From: Malachius bipustulatus
Taxonomy: Eukaryota; Arthropoda; Insecta; Coleoptera; Melyridae
Reading direction: 5' to 3'
Length of the DNA: 64,000 nt
Assembly: GCA_910589415.1 (NCBI GenBank)
Contig: OU342633.1
Span: forward strand, 41,236,210-41,300,209
In this document: positions 45,401 through 53,906 of the stretch, one piece after another
How the letters are laid out: the number at the start of each line of letters is the position of its first letter
How positions within the stretch are numbered: the first letter of the stretch is position 1
The notes under the pieces: generated by a model
Database searches by the model: none
What the model saw: the letters and a program-made list of their open reading frames with translations, nothing else
What the model was told of the DNA's origin: nothing
Made by a program: the position numbers and the translations under genes

Positions 45401-46743
45401 CAAAGTTGATTTTTTTTAAATCAATATTTGTTTATACCTTTTTTTCTAGCGTATGGATTTTCTTAAAATTTGACACACTTGCCACTGATGTTGCCTTGCA
45501 TCCTTGGTCCAAATTAGACTTGAATCCCTCGAAATCAAGAGGCCTTATGTGCCCTTGACCTTCAAAAAAGGCCTATAACTTTTTTCGTAATATTTTTTTC
45601 TGAGTTTTGAAGACTCACAATTGAAGAACATGAAGAAATATTCGGAAAAGGTCCTCTTTGTCTATCACGATAAAATGACCTGTTTCCGAGTAAAATTGTT
45701 TTCAAAATTTGCTTGCACTAAAATTGATCCCCATAAATTGTTGTACAGTATTGTTGCAGAATGATCATAATTTATGGTGATCAATTTTAGTGCAAGCAAA
45801 TTTTTAAAACAGTTTTACTCGGAAACAGATCACTTTATCGTGATAGACAAAGAGGACCTTTTCCGAATATTTCTTCACGTTCTTCAATTGTGCACCATAA
45901 AAACTCAGAAAAAAATATTAGGAAAACAGTTATAGGCCTTTTTTGAAGGTCAAGGGCAGTTAAGGCCTCTTGATTTCAAGGGATTCATTTATTCATTTCT
46001 AATTTGAACCAAGGATGCAAAGTAACATAAGTGGCAAGTGTGTCAAATTTTAAGAAAATCTGTAGGTACACTAGAAAAAAAGCTATAAAAATATATTGAT
46101 TCAAAAAAATCAACTTTGAAGGCTTATACTTAACTTTCTTATTTTTGTGAGTTTTATAGAAAAAAAACTATAGATACTTTTGGCAATATTTCATCAAGTA
46201 GAATCACCCCCTTAATTTTTTGCACATAATTTCCGGACACCCTGTATAAGTAGTGACCTGGATAATGATCCGAATTCAGACACAAAAAAAAATTAAAGTG
46301 GAAATAAAAATCAACTTACCCAAAATATCAATTGAGCTCTGATGATTGGCGACAATAATGCAAGCCTGATCAACAGACAGATATTCTTCACCCCTCAGAA
46401 TCCATTCAAGTCCAATTAAACGAGAAATAGGCTTGCACCAGGTCGAAGCGTATCTATAAAACCAAAAATATTTTGAAAATTCTTCCACAGCGCGTTAGCG
46501 TTACAAAATAACAACTATCTTCAGTAACAATAAGAAGAAGAATACTCACAGCAAATTCCTGACGTCTTTCGGCCAGAAGCAAAAAACCGGGATGAGAATG
46601 ACAGAGTTAATCATCACGATTCCATAATAAAGGAAGAATTTCAGGTGATACCGGAATACATGGCTCGATTCGTACAAAAAGGGCAGTATGAGCATACAAA
46701 CGGCGACCAGAATTTCCGTGTAAGAAGTAAACATGCCTCCCAT
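30475..46743 (-). CDS. Agpat1: 1-acyl-sn-glycerol-3-phosphate acyltransferase (AGPAT1/2 type)
   Basis: Five minus-strand coding exons (46550-46743, 46320-46453, 30894-31084, 30677-30842, 30475-30620) join in frame to 276 residues, the usual AGPAT1/2 length. The enzyme acylates lysophosphatidic acid to phosphatidic acid in the ER membrane. Motif I is NHQSSID (H102, D107), followed by ILGMFDIW across the long intron. Motif II lies in GLIFIPRVH, motif III is FPEGTRR (179 on) and motif IV is LPVLPVVF. Hydrophobic segments near the N-terminus (ILVAVCMLILPFLY; GIVMINSVILIPVF) anchor it. Intron 2 is about 15.2 kb, while introns 1, 3 and 4 are below about 100 bp. A 5' UTR exon ending near 46812 (GCG/gtaagt) is likely. 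AGPAT1 versus AGPAT2 cannot be separated by eye. Confidence 0.94.
31085..33993. other. Left part of the AGPAT intron, little recognised
   Basis: AT-rich sequence. A slightly GC-richer patch with TGACGTCA-like sites occurs near 31590-31610 and 32038-32045. CCTAC/GTAGG short repeats are frequent. No exon or terminal repeat is supported. Confidence 0.4.
33994..34648. mobile_element. hAT-type non-autonomous element with exact 8-bp target duplication
   Basis: The ends CAGTGACGGCGATA and (inverted) CAGTGGCGGCGATA match at 13 of 14 bases. The 8-bp sequence GACTGAAC flanks both sides exactly (33986-33993 and 34649-34656). An 8-bp duplication and CAGTG ends are typical of the hAT superfamily. It is 655 bp with no transposase. 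A GC-rich patch follows the left end (about 34010-34062), unlike the surrounding AT-rich DNA. Confidence 0.9.
34799..34970. repeat. Direct repeat, left copy
   Basis: Begins GCCCGGAGCTATA and contains CCAATCGGTAGCAAAAAAA, GATTTTTGACGAAA and AGGGCATTGAAAATTTGCC. It is repeated in the same orientation at 35946-36100. The two copies bracket a decayed retrotransposon segment. Confidence 0.8.
34975..35935 (+). pseudogene. Decayed non-LTR retrotransposon fragment
   Basis: Broken plus-strand frames resemble the end of a jockey/R1-type reverse transcriptase and its C-terminal region: LLWNLAMDELLKRLDQ-like near 35350-35400, then CSKARETAKHVLCECEALYR near 35650-35710, and a tail such as LVQRTRLTEWVASSK. 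Stops and frameshifts are frequent, so it is not functional. The resemblance is by eye and the clade is uncertain. Confidence 0.6.
35946..36100. repeat. Direct repeat, right copy
   Basis: Matches 34799-34970 in order and orientation with scattered changes and a short deletion (GCCCGGAACTATA, CAATCGGTAGCAAAAAAATG, AGGGCATTGAAAATTTGCC, GGACTTATTGGACAATG). It borders the retrotransposon fragment on its right side. Confidence 0.8.
36101..38408. other. AGPAT intron segment of unknown origin
   Basis: The stretch 37280-37860 is less AT-rich than its surroundings and may be an old element. On the minus strand at about 37556-37707 a short frame contains a two-fold unit, REVLKGTT and REVLEGTT, then a basic-acidic run ending at a stop. 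I cannot assign it. The frame at 36619-37020 (minus) looks random. Confidence 0.3.
38411..39207 (+). mobile_element. Mariner-like element with deleted and frameshifted transposase
   Basis: Inverted ends of about 85 bp share GTGTCCCACGACATGACTG and TGTTGCTGGGG. TA flanks both sides (38409-38410, 39208-39209). The plus strand keeps the C-terminal part of a transposase: VWIQHDGAPPHFGSTRQV (second catalytic D), then PARSPDFNPL, where a one-base loss shifts the frame before the WG motif. It then continues as VYARNIENREQLVARII... to a stop near 39061. The N-terminal half is missing, so it is non-autonomous. Confidence 0.88.
39380..40320 (+). pseudogene. Decayed jockey-like LINE fragment (endonuclease end to RT start)
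   Basis: Broken frames read in order like a non-LTR retrotransposon: AEIAILGNF (endonuclease ILGDFN-like), an altered GFSDHKLVS (SDH motif), a linker, then IRNKLLSCPNGSKFFWS, FTRSTIPPLTR and TEKANLLTGVFSS, the segment before the RT core. Multiple stops are present. It is 5'- and 3'-truncated. Confidence 0.7.
41100..41630. mobile_element. Palindromic repeat with GTCCAGYGGCGTCCCGG ends
   Basis: Left arm from about 41115 (GAAGTCCAGCGGCGTCCCGG, then CAACGAATATTATTTT) pairs with the inverse at about 41560-41601. Inner blocks such as GGCTTTCTTTTTATTTTT and CAGATTAAGC also pair. A related GGGACGCCACT block occurs at 44450. The sequence at 40925 (ACAGGGTGTTAATTAAGTAT) looks like a mariner-type left end for which I find no right end. 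Confidence 0.7.
41631..43028. other. AGPAT intron segment, nothing recognised
   Basis: AT-rich sequence with short random-looking frames on both strands. No terminal repeat, exon or array is seen. Confidence 0.35.
43029..44027. mobile_element. ~1-kb foldback element (inverted arms ~460 bp)
   Basis: The two halves are inverted copies of each other: GGTGTCCCATTTAAAAT ends, CTGAAAAATCGAGATTTCTT, TTATTATTAAAAATAAAT, AAAGCCGACTAGAT, and the central portion CCATATTGTAT...ATTCATAT all recur inverted. TA flanks both ends (43027-43028, 44028-44029). There is no open frame. A rearranged copy lies at 52350-52770. Confidence 0.85.
44041..44690. mobile_element. MITE with GTCCCAGAATAACTAT ends
   Basis: Left end at about 44048 (GTCCCAGAATAACTAT, then GGCATGATAGG) and right end at about 44642-44685 carry the same sequence inverted. 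The interior includes a block, CCCGGGACGCCACT (about 44441-44454), shared with the 41100-41630 repeat. Limits are approximate. Confidence 0.7.
45283..46244. mobile_element. 962-bp near-perfect foldback element
   Basis: Inverted arms of about 455-475 bp (45283-45738 and 45768-46244) are separated by a loop of about 30 nt. TA occurs on both sides (45281-45282, 46245-46246). The ends are CAGGGAGTCCGGAAATTATG and the inverse with GTGTCCGGAAATTATG. The arms share CAAAGAGGACCTTTTCCGAA, AAGGGCACATAAGGCC-like blocks, and TTTTAGTGCAAGCAAA around the centre. There is no coding frame. It lies just downstream of AGPAT exon 2 in the transcribed strand. Confidence 0.9.
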
Positions 46744-48014
46744 CTTCAGTTACTTCACTCACATAGTACACAATAATGGAATGGGGTATCGATTTATTAG
46801 AGTACTTACCGCCGGAACCCGATAAATATTTAATAAACCGCCCCAAACATAAGACCGCTCATATAATAATTAGCGAGTATTTTAAATGTTTATATTCATT
46901 GGATGCGCCTCCTTTTATAACAAAGCACTCGATTTGCTACAACAGCATTGGCTGATTGGCTCGATTTTCTTCCCCCACCTGTCAATGAGTTTGTTGCTTC
47001 GTCGGAGTGGGTGTTATTCTTATTTTTCAACATTCTGGTCTCGGATATTTTTAACATGTCACTTAGTTTTTAAATTAATTGACTTAATACGTAATTTACC
47101 TAGACACTATAATAAATCACATAATTATAAATTATATAAATTATACATTGTATAATTATTATTAAGTAAATCAATTTAAATTATATCACAGGAAACAGTA
47201 AGATTAATATTCAATTCAATTCAATACAACAAACATTTTTTGTTTACTCCGTGTTACCGCGGCGTGAAATTAGCAATATCCTAATATGAACTTAAGATCT
47301 ACGAGTAGCGTTACATCACGAGGGTGACTTATTTTTTTACGTAATTATAATAAATGCAACTTTCGATCTGTGGAAAATTTGTAGATTCCGGTGAAAAATT
47401 TATGAATTTAGATTTTTTTTTCAAATTTCACCGCAAATAATGGAATCCAAAGCTATTATAGTTCATCCGCATTGCTAACTTAGTTATTAATGAAGCTACG
47501 AAGACGATTAAAGTAGCAAAAGGAAATCATTATTGCCGCGCATTAGAATGATGACAACAAAAAAAATCATTGAAAGGAATAGTTCATGACATATTCGCAA
47601 ATATTACCTTTTTTTAAATAGGAGGTCTTATATATAGGTATTATTACATTTGCATATTCTCTGAAAATATCGAATTAAAATGGCTTAAACGGTCTGATTT
47701 TTAATTTCTTAATACCTACTTAAAAACTTGTGTCTTCTTAACTAAAAAAGTCACTTATTTGCATAATAAAACAATATTAATATTAAATATTGTTAGCTGG
47801 TTTTTTGACTTTTAAAGTATTCAAAACGATAATTATTATATTGTTTACATTGTACTTGGTCGTGTCATTTTATTTGTAAATCTTTATTTGTTCCTGACTG
47901 ACTAGTGACTAGTATAATCAGCCTACTGATCTCCATCAACAGCAGCGCTCTAGTGGTGTAGTGGTGAGTTTTTTTGGAGCTGTGACAGTCCATAGTTAGT
48001 TACTCTCATCATCA
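46744..48014. other. AGPAT 5' flank and spacer
   Basis: A minus-strand donor at about 46812/46811 (GCG/gtaagt) suggests a 5' UTR exon starting between about 46812 and 46870. The rest, to 48014, is AT-rich with nothing recognised. Confidence 0.4.
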
Positions 48015-49473
48015 GTGATGTGCCTTTATGCATAAAGAATTCATCCTCTACGTTTGACGTAAAGAATGTAAAGAATACGTGAACAATACGTAAAGAATGT
48101 AAAGAATAGAGAATAGGTAAAGAACGAAAACAATAGAAAAGCAAGGTTATGTTCTATGTTTGTTTTGATTTTGTGATAACAAATTATTATTATGTTATTT
48201 TATTATTATTAATTTTCATGGAATCCTACTACCGAACACAGTAGATTACGATGGTTGGCAGAAGTCAAAACTCAGGAATATTCTGAGCTCCAGTCACCAA
48301 AATTAAAATAGATAACAATAAAAATTAGGTATGCTGCTTTATGTGTTGTGGAACATGCGAATATGTGAGAAATACCTTGCTAATACTGCAGTTTCTAGAT
48401 TAAAGCCACATAACATAATAACAGGTAAGTTAAAGCCAAGTCGTTGCTGGCTGAGTGTGATAATATTATATTGTATACTTATATTCAGGTCTTGATTTTT
48501 ATTCGCACTTCACTTCAAGCATGATTTTTCCACATTTTAGGAATAATACCTAAGGTCCTCCTGAACCAGCAGATTTAATTCTCACTACTTCGAGTAGAAA
48601 TTATGATTAATCAGAAAGAAAAATTCAAAGACGTGAACATTGGACAGTGAAAATCAAAATTCATTCTGATAATGAATCATTCCGATCATTCCTACCAATC
48701 GTAGATACCACACTGCCAATTTGTGAGTCAAACTTGGAAGAGGGAATTATTACAACAAGTTTACGAATATATTTCTTCAGAACCTGAGAACCACCTAGAG
48801 AAGTATTCTATGTGAAGAAATTTTTTTCATGAAAACACTGGTCGAAGTAGAGGTGGAGATGGAAACAGAGCAGGTTAATAAAGTATGTTTGAAACTTTCA
48901 GTTATAAAAAAATTGAGTGAAATACTGATTATATTTATTTATTTTATGGTTTTGCTTCAAGTTTTTACTATCACCAGCACTACCGACATAGAACACGTTA
49001 TACCGACATAAGAACTAATTATACTGAATACAAAAATAGTGTAACTGAGTTAAATAAATAAACCAAGAAAACTTGCCTTTTTTACTTCCTTACTCAACCT
49101 TATTTATAACATTAATTTCAGTCCAGATAATCACAATGCAATAAGATTCAAAATAAATAGGTTAGGGTTACCAATAATAAATAATACTCATTCAATCAAT
49201 AAAAAATGAGGCATACATTATTTATAACTTTTATTAGTAATTAATTACTAATTATACATAATATGTAATTAATAATTACATATAAATAAACTTCTATCTG
49301 CAAGTACATGGGCAGGAGAGCAACAGTAAAATGAGTAATAATGACAGTAATGACAATGAGCATTATTTACATTCTTTACGTCTTTGCTTTCTTTACCCCG
49401 AAAAAGGTCCATGTAAAGAATTACCCGTAAAGAACCGCGTAAAGAATAGAGTAAAGAATACGGCACATCACTG
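48015..49473. mobile_element. hAT-like element with CAGTGATGTGCC ends
   Basis: Inverted ends CAGTGATGTGCC (about 48011-48022) and GGCACATCACTG (about 49462-49473) bracket about 1.46 kb. Subterminal arrays of a short unit, GTAAAGAAT(A/G), occur in both ends: about 48057-48123 and, largely in the opposite orientation plus some direct, about 49366-49460. CAGTG ends and subterminal short repeats fit hAT elements. I found no 8-bp target duplication and no transposase. Confidence 0.65.
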
Positions 49474-50054
49474 GTCTGGTAGTACTCTATGTGCTCATTC
49501 TCATTGATGTAGCTGATTATGTAGACGTATGTCATGTCATTGTCAAGAAAACTGTCAAGTCAAATACAAGATGACGTGGTGGACGTGTCGTGATGATAGT
49601 GGTTTTGGTAATATGTCAGTCAAATCTGAAATTGATCTAATTTTTTACTATTAAATGAATGAATAATAATTATTATAAAACACCTCATAAAAATATTATT
49701 ACTTCTGGAAAAGTGTCGGACGTTGAATGAAAAACTAAAAGTCCCAAGTAATTATGAAGAAATTTAATTAAAAGGAAGCATAAACATGGAAATTTAAAAG
49801 TGCTTATAGTTTGAATGAAACCAGCGAGTCTCTGATCATTAGCGAATTTTTCAACTCAAATGTTAAATGTTTAGCTGGTAAGTTGGTTTTTCTGTTATAA
49901 TTATACCTCATTTTCCGAGGTTAACATTTTTTATGGCTGCTGACGTATAGTTTTTCTTGCAATTACAGGTACAATAATTATTAGCCCCAGCCATATACCT
50001 AAGTCAATTATTGTGATACAACTGAATAGACTAGCAAATAACACCTAGGCAAAT

Positions 50055-51160
50055 ATGAAGTCAGAAAGGAGTTTCCACTTCGTCGTGCTATTGTTACTTA
50101 TATACTCTTCGAGATATTACTGTGAAGAGCTGACCTTCGAACTGCCTGATAGTGCCAGAGAATGCTTCTATCAAGAGATCAAGAAGAACACATCCTGCAG
50201 TCTGGAATTTCAGGTCAGAATTAGATCAATGCCCCTGCCATTCTTTTAGGGCTGACAAAATACACCTGACCTCTGCCCTCTGCTTTAAGCAGTAGGTTTG
50301 TGCCAGGTTTAGGAGGTACAAGCAAAAGTTTTAAAATCTTTTACTGTGTTAAATTTCACTTCAATGAACTTTTTTTTGATAAGGCTCAAAGGAGCGTTTT
50401 GAATAATTATTCATTAAGCTCTGCTTTAAATGTTAAAATTAACTTCTTGTACGTTCCATGGCCTTGGAGTAAGTACCTATATCTTTAACTCTAGTGCTTT
50501 TTGTACACACCCTATTGCTCCTTTAGCTTCCATTTCTCCAGTCGGCCAAAATATTGAATGGTTTGTCAGATTTTTGATTGTGTCAACCATGTTATCTTTG
50601 CTTTTAGGTTGTGACAGGCGGCCAGTATGATGTAGACGTAACCTTGGAAGACCCCAAGAAACAAGTCATATACAAGCAAATTAAGATGCAGTTCGATACG
50701 CACCAGTTCGTAGCCGAGCACACTGGCGTCTACACCGTCTGCTTCAGCAACGAGTTCTCAACTTTCTCCCACAAGCTGGTCTACATGGATTTCCAAGTGG
50801 GCGACGAGGTCCCCTTACCAGGCGTCGAGAATAAGGTCACTGTACTCACACAGGTACAGTTGCTGCTTTTCTTGCTTCATGCTATGTCTTGCTAAATTAT
50901 TTTTCATCGTCTAGATGGAGACGTCAGCCCAGAATCTGCACAAATCGCTCAACACCATCGTGGACTTCCAGACCCATCATAGGCTGCGCGAGGCACAAGG
51001 TCGCAAGCGAGCCGAGGATTTAAACGAGACGGTGCTGTATTGGTCGATCCTGGAGACTGTGGCTATTATCACGATCGGCCTGGGTCAGGTGTTTGTGCTG
51101 AAAAATTTCTTTACGGAAAAGAAGCCTTTCTTGCAGGCCGATAAGAGGCTGTTACGTTAG
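50055..51160 (+). CDS. TMED7: Transmembrane emp24-domain protein, p24 gamma (TMED7/TMED3 type)
   Basis: The exons 50055-50213, 50608-50853 and 50915-51160 join in phase 0 to 216 residues. A signal peptide covers about 1-25 ([17 protein letters not shown]). The GOLD domain follows ([43 protein letters not shown]), with two cysteines for the usual disulfide. A coiled-coil segment ([18 protein letters not shown]) precedes one membrane helix at about 176-198 and a short cytosolic tail with FF and KK (KNFFTEKKP) that binds COPI/COPII coats. p24 proteins cycle between ER and Golgi as cargo receptors. LREAQGR-RAEDLN and [10 protein letters not shown] favour the TMED7/TMED3 subgroup. The start ATG opens the only frame with a signal peptide. 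Confidence 0.93.
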
Positions 51161-51226
51161 TGGATGTTATGTCACTAGGGAATGGGAGGGGCCAGTGTGT
51201 ACATAAAGACTCTGGTGTGTTGTGCT

Positions 51227-51232
51227 AATAAA
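51227..51232 (+). terminator. TMED7: Polyadenylation signal of TMED7
   Basis: AATAAA lies 67 nt after the stop codon and is followed within about 25 nt by TG/T-rich sequence (ATTGGTGTGGTTTATT), a textbook downstream element. Confidence 0.75.
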
Positions 51233-53225
51233 TGTTATTTGATAAAATATTGGTGTGGTTTATTATTTTCCTTCAACTTCTGTATTTCGTAAAGAAATAT
51301 CCTGGGATTCCTAGAATCAAACAATGATTGTTGTATGTACATGTATATGTATATGTTGTCTGTCTTACTAGGCACATCTAAATTTTTCTACCTCTTCCAA
51401 TTTTGGCGATACTAAACAAAAACCAATTTCAATGGTGCATATTTAGGAACTTCTCTAACCTTCTTGAACCCATTCTTTTATACTGTCACTCTTGTAGTAG
51501 GTAATTCATTGTATTGTACTAGGGAATTCATTTTTGTTTATTAGTGTTGGAATGAGTAAACATTTTTCATCTTGCATAATTATATATTTTTGGCAAAGTT
51601 ACAATAATTATTGATTTTCAGAAAATATGATACTATTTAAAGAAATTCACCTGTGCGGTTTTGAAATTTTTCAAGGCCAAACTGTAGCTTGTCGGTATTT
51701 TAATCGGATCCAACTGAAGTTTCTGAACAAGTTGAAAAATTCAAAAATAGCGCCTCAGTTCACTTTCACTATCACTTCTTTTCTACATAAAGCGAACACA
51801 GTAACTGTAGTCTAGCTGTCTAGCGGTCACCACTGTTTGGGTATCTTCCTGATGTTTTATATTCAAAGATCCTAACGCTAACGAAGTTCACCGGGGACTG
51901 TGAAATGTCATACATATACATAATCGACGAGCGAAGGACAAATCATACCTAATGAATTATGTTCTGTTCTTATTATTATTAACGTGTATTATTACAATAA
52001 ATTACTATTCAAACTAACGATAACGGTTATAAATCTAACGACATTTATTAACGACAATTATTTATATGGACAGAAGCCAGAGGTCGGTGATGTCAATAAA
52101 AATAATAAGAGTAAATAATAAAAATTACTATTCATTATTATTATTATTATTATTTCGGTCCCGCAGTTACAACTCGTGCCGCCAGGTTCGCTAGTGTCGC
52201 CTCGCTGCCGGTTTTCAGTCGAAGTTATACGTCCAACTCCGGCAATTTTACATGCATTTCGAAGGCAGCCGCTGTGGCAGCGCTATCTTGTGTCAGGAGT
52301 TGTTGCGCCAAGCCGCGAATAGGAAACTAATGCAAATATACCTAACTTGCAAAATTGAAAAGTTGCAAAATTTCATGCTTATTAAGAATTTTAAACAAAA
52401 TTTATATAAAAAAACCTTTAACTGAAAGTCATAAATAACCAAAAGACAATCAATGTTCAATCAATATTATTGAGACGTTATACGACGTAAATCGGCGAAA
52501 AAACTTTAATTTCTTTCGAAAAAAGAAGAATTAAATTTTTGCAAATTTTTTCAATGTTATTTATTTTTTGTTTCCGGAATGTTTTTTATACCAAACGACA
52601 TCAAAAATCAATATGGTCGTTATAAGAAAAACAAAAGTTGAATATGAAAATTCTGGGATTAAGTTGGTCGTGAAAATTTTTAAAACATCAAATGGATAGC
52701 TGTTGACGACCTATGCAAGCCTACAAACAATTATTATTTATTTATTTCTGACAATAAAAAAGAATGAGCAATTTCATGTGTAGTCTTCCAGCCGCGTGAC
52801 GTCAGAAGACCGGAGCGCAGCCTGCGCAGTCACAGTCAATATTGACATCGCAAGCGTTTGTCATTTGTCGCTTGCACTTCATTATATGTATTTTCGGTTG
52901 CATATTCGTTAAGCATTTGAATGAAGTCTTCTACTTCTAGAAATAGAATAGGATAGGCAACCGGCTATTACTTTTTTAATGATGCAAAATAAATGTAAGG
53001 TCTCCGGAATTGTTTTGTTTTTAAATTCTGGTAAATGATCGTTGTGGTTATGTTGGTTCAATTATTTATGCGATATTTAACAGGAAAGGAATCTTGACTT
53101 GAATTTATCGGACCATTAATTTTAGAACATATTTGGATGGTTTTAGTAGGTACCACATTCCATAGGGTGTTGGCTGAAGCTGGAGAAACGAGAGCATCCT
53201 TGGGTATCCATAATCGTCTCTGGAG
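51233..53225. other. Spacer between TMED7 and the winged-helix/phosphorylase gene
   Basis: Contains an ATT microsatellite (about 52135-52156), a GC-rich patch (about 52158-52320) with no long frame, the rearranged foldback copy at 52350-52770, and a second GC-richer patch with TGACGTCA at 52797-52804. The last may be promoter-related. No exon is recognised. Confidence 0.4.
52350..52770. repeat. Rearranged copy of the 43029-44027 foldback family
   Basis: The left part (AAAGTTGCAAAATTT, CTTATTAAGA) matches the outer left arm. The right part (GGTCGTTATAAGAAAAACAA, AAAACATCAAATGGATAG, GCTGTTGACGACCTATG, AATAAAAAAGA) matches the inner right arm of the 43-kb element. The intervening and outer right sequences are lost. 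Confidence 0.7.
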
Positions 53226-53235
53226 TATATAAATA
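53226..53235 (+). promoter_or_regulatory. TATA box candidate
   Basis: TATATAAATA lies about 140 nt upstream of a strong donor at 53373/53374 (CTAAAG/gtaagtt). A start site near 53255-53265 would give a 5' UTR exon of about 110 nt, spliced to the coding exon that begins at 53887. Confidence 0.5.
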
Positions 53236-53906
53236 GACATTACAATTATTTTAATCGCAAGTCTTCCCAACTTCCAAGAACTTATTAGTCACTGTTAAGT
53301 GTTAGCTGTTAATAGAAAGGAACGATAATCAAATCAGTTCAGTTACTTCAGTTGTTTTTAAACCATCCTAAAGGTAAGTTGTTTGTTGTTTAGTGCAGTG
53401 TATCAATTTCTAATTTACATAAACCGTTGAGAGTTAGTCATGCATGCAACAATTTTAATAAAAATTGTATTAAATTAAATAAAAAGCTGCCATGAGTGAG
53501 TGAAAGTAATGTAACTTGACTTGATATTGGATCTGATGTATCTAATCTAATAGTGACCAGCAATATTCTGATATTCTGTAACCTTAGTTGAGGTTGTTAC
53601 TATTAGAGAATTCAACAAAGTTTTATCAATAAGTTACCTATAAATTTGGGATAAAAAGGTGTGTCCTTTAAATATTTATAATTTTATTGTCCCCTATTAT
53701 TACTGTGATATCTTTAATAATTGTGAATCCGACTCATGTTTAATGATGCCAAAAACAGCCAACTGGATTCAAATTTTAATTTTCAATAGCCTACTCTGAT
53801 CTGATTTAAAAATATCTAAAATGGAGTATTGATTATTGATTCTCAACTGTTTCGTTTCTAACAATATAAATGTTTCTACTTTCTAGATCTGGACAATAAA
53901 ATCAGA

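Noticed and set aside
52158..52320. Candidate exon in a GC-rich patch
   Set aside because: No frame with matching splice sites joins neighbouring genes. It is noted only as a compositional patch.
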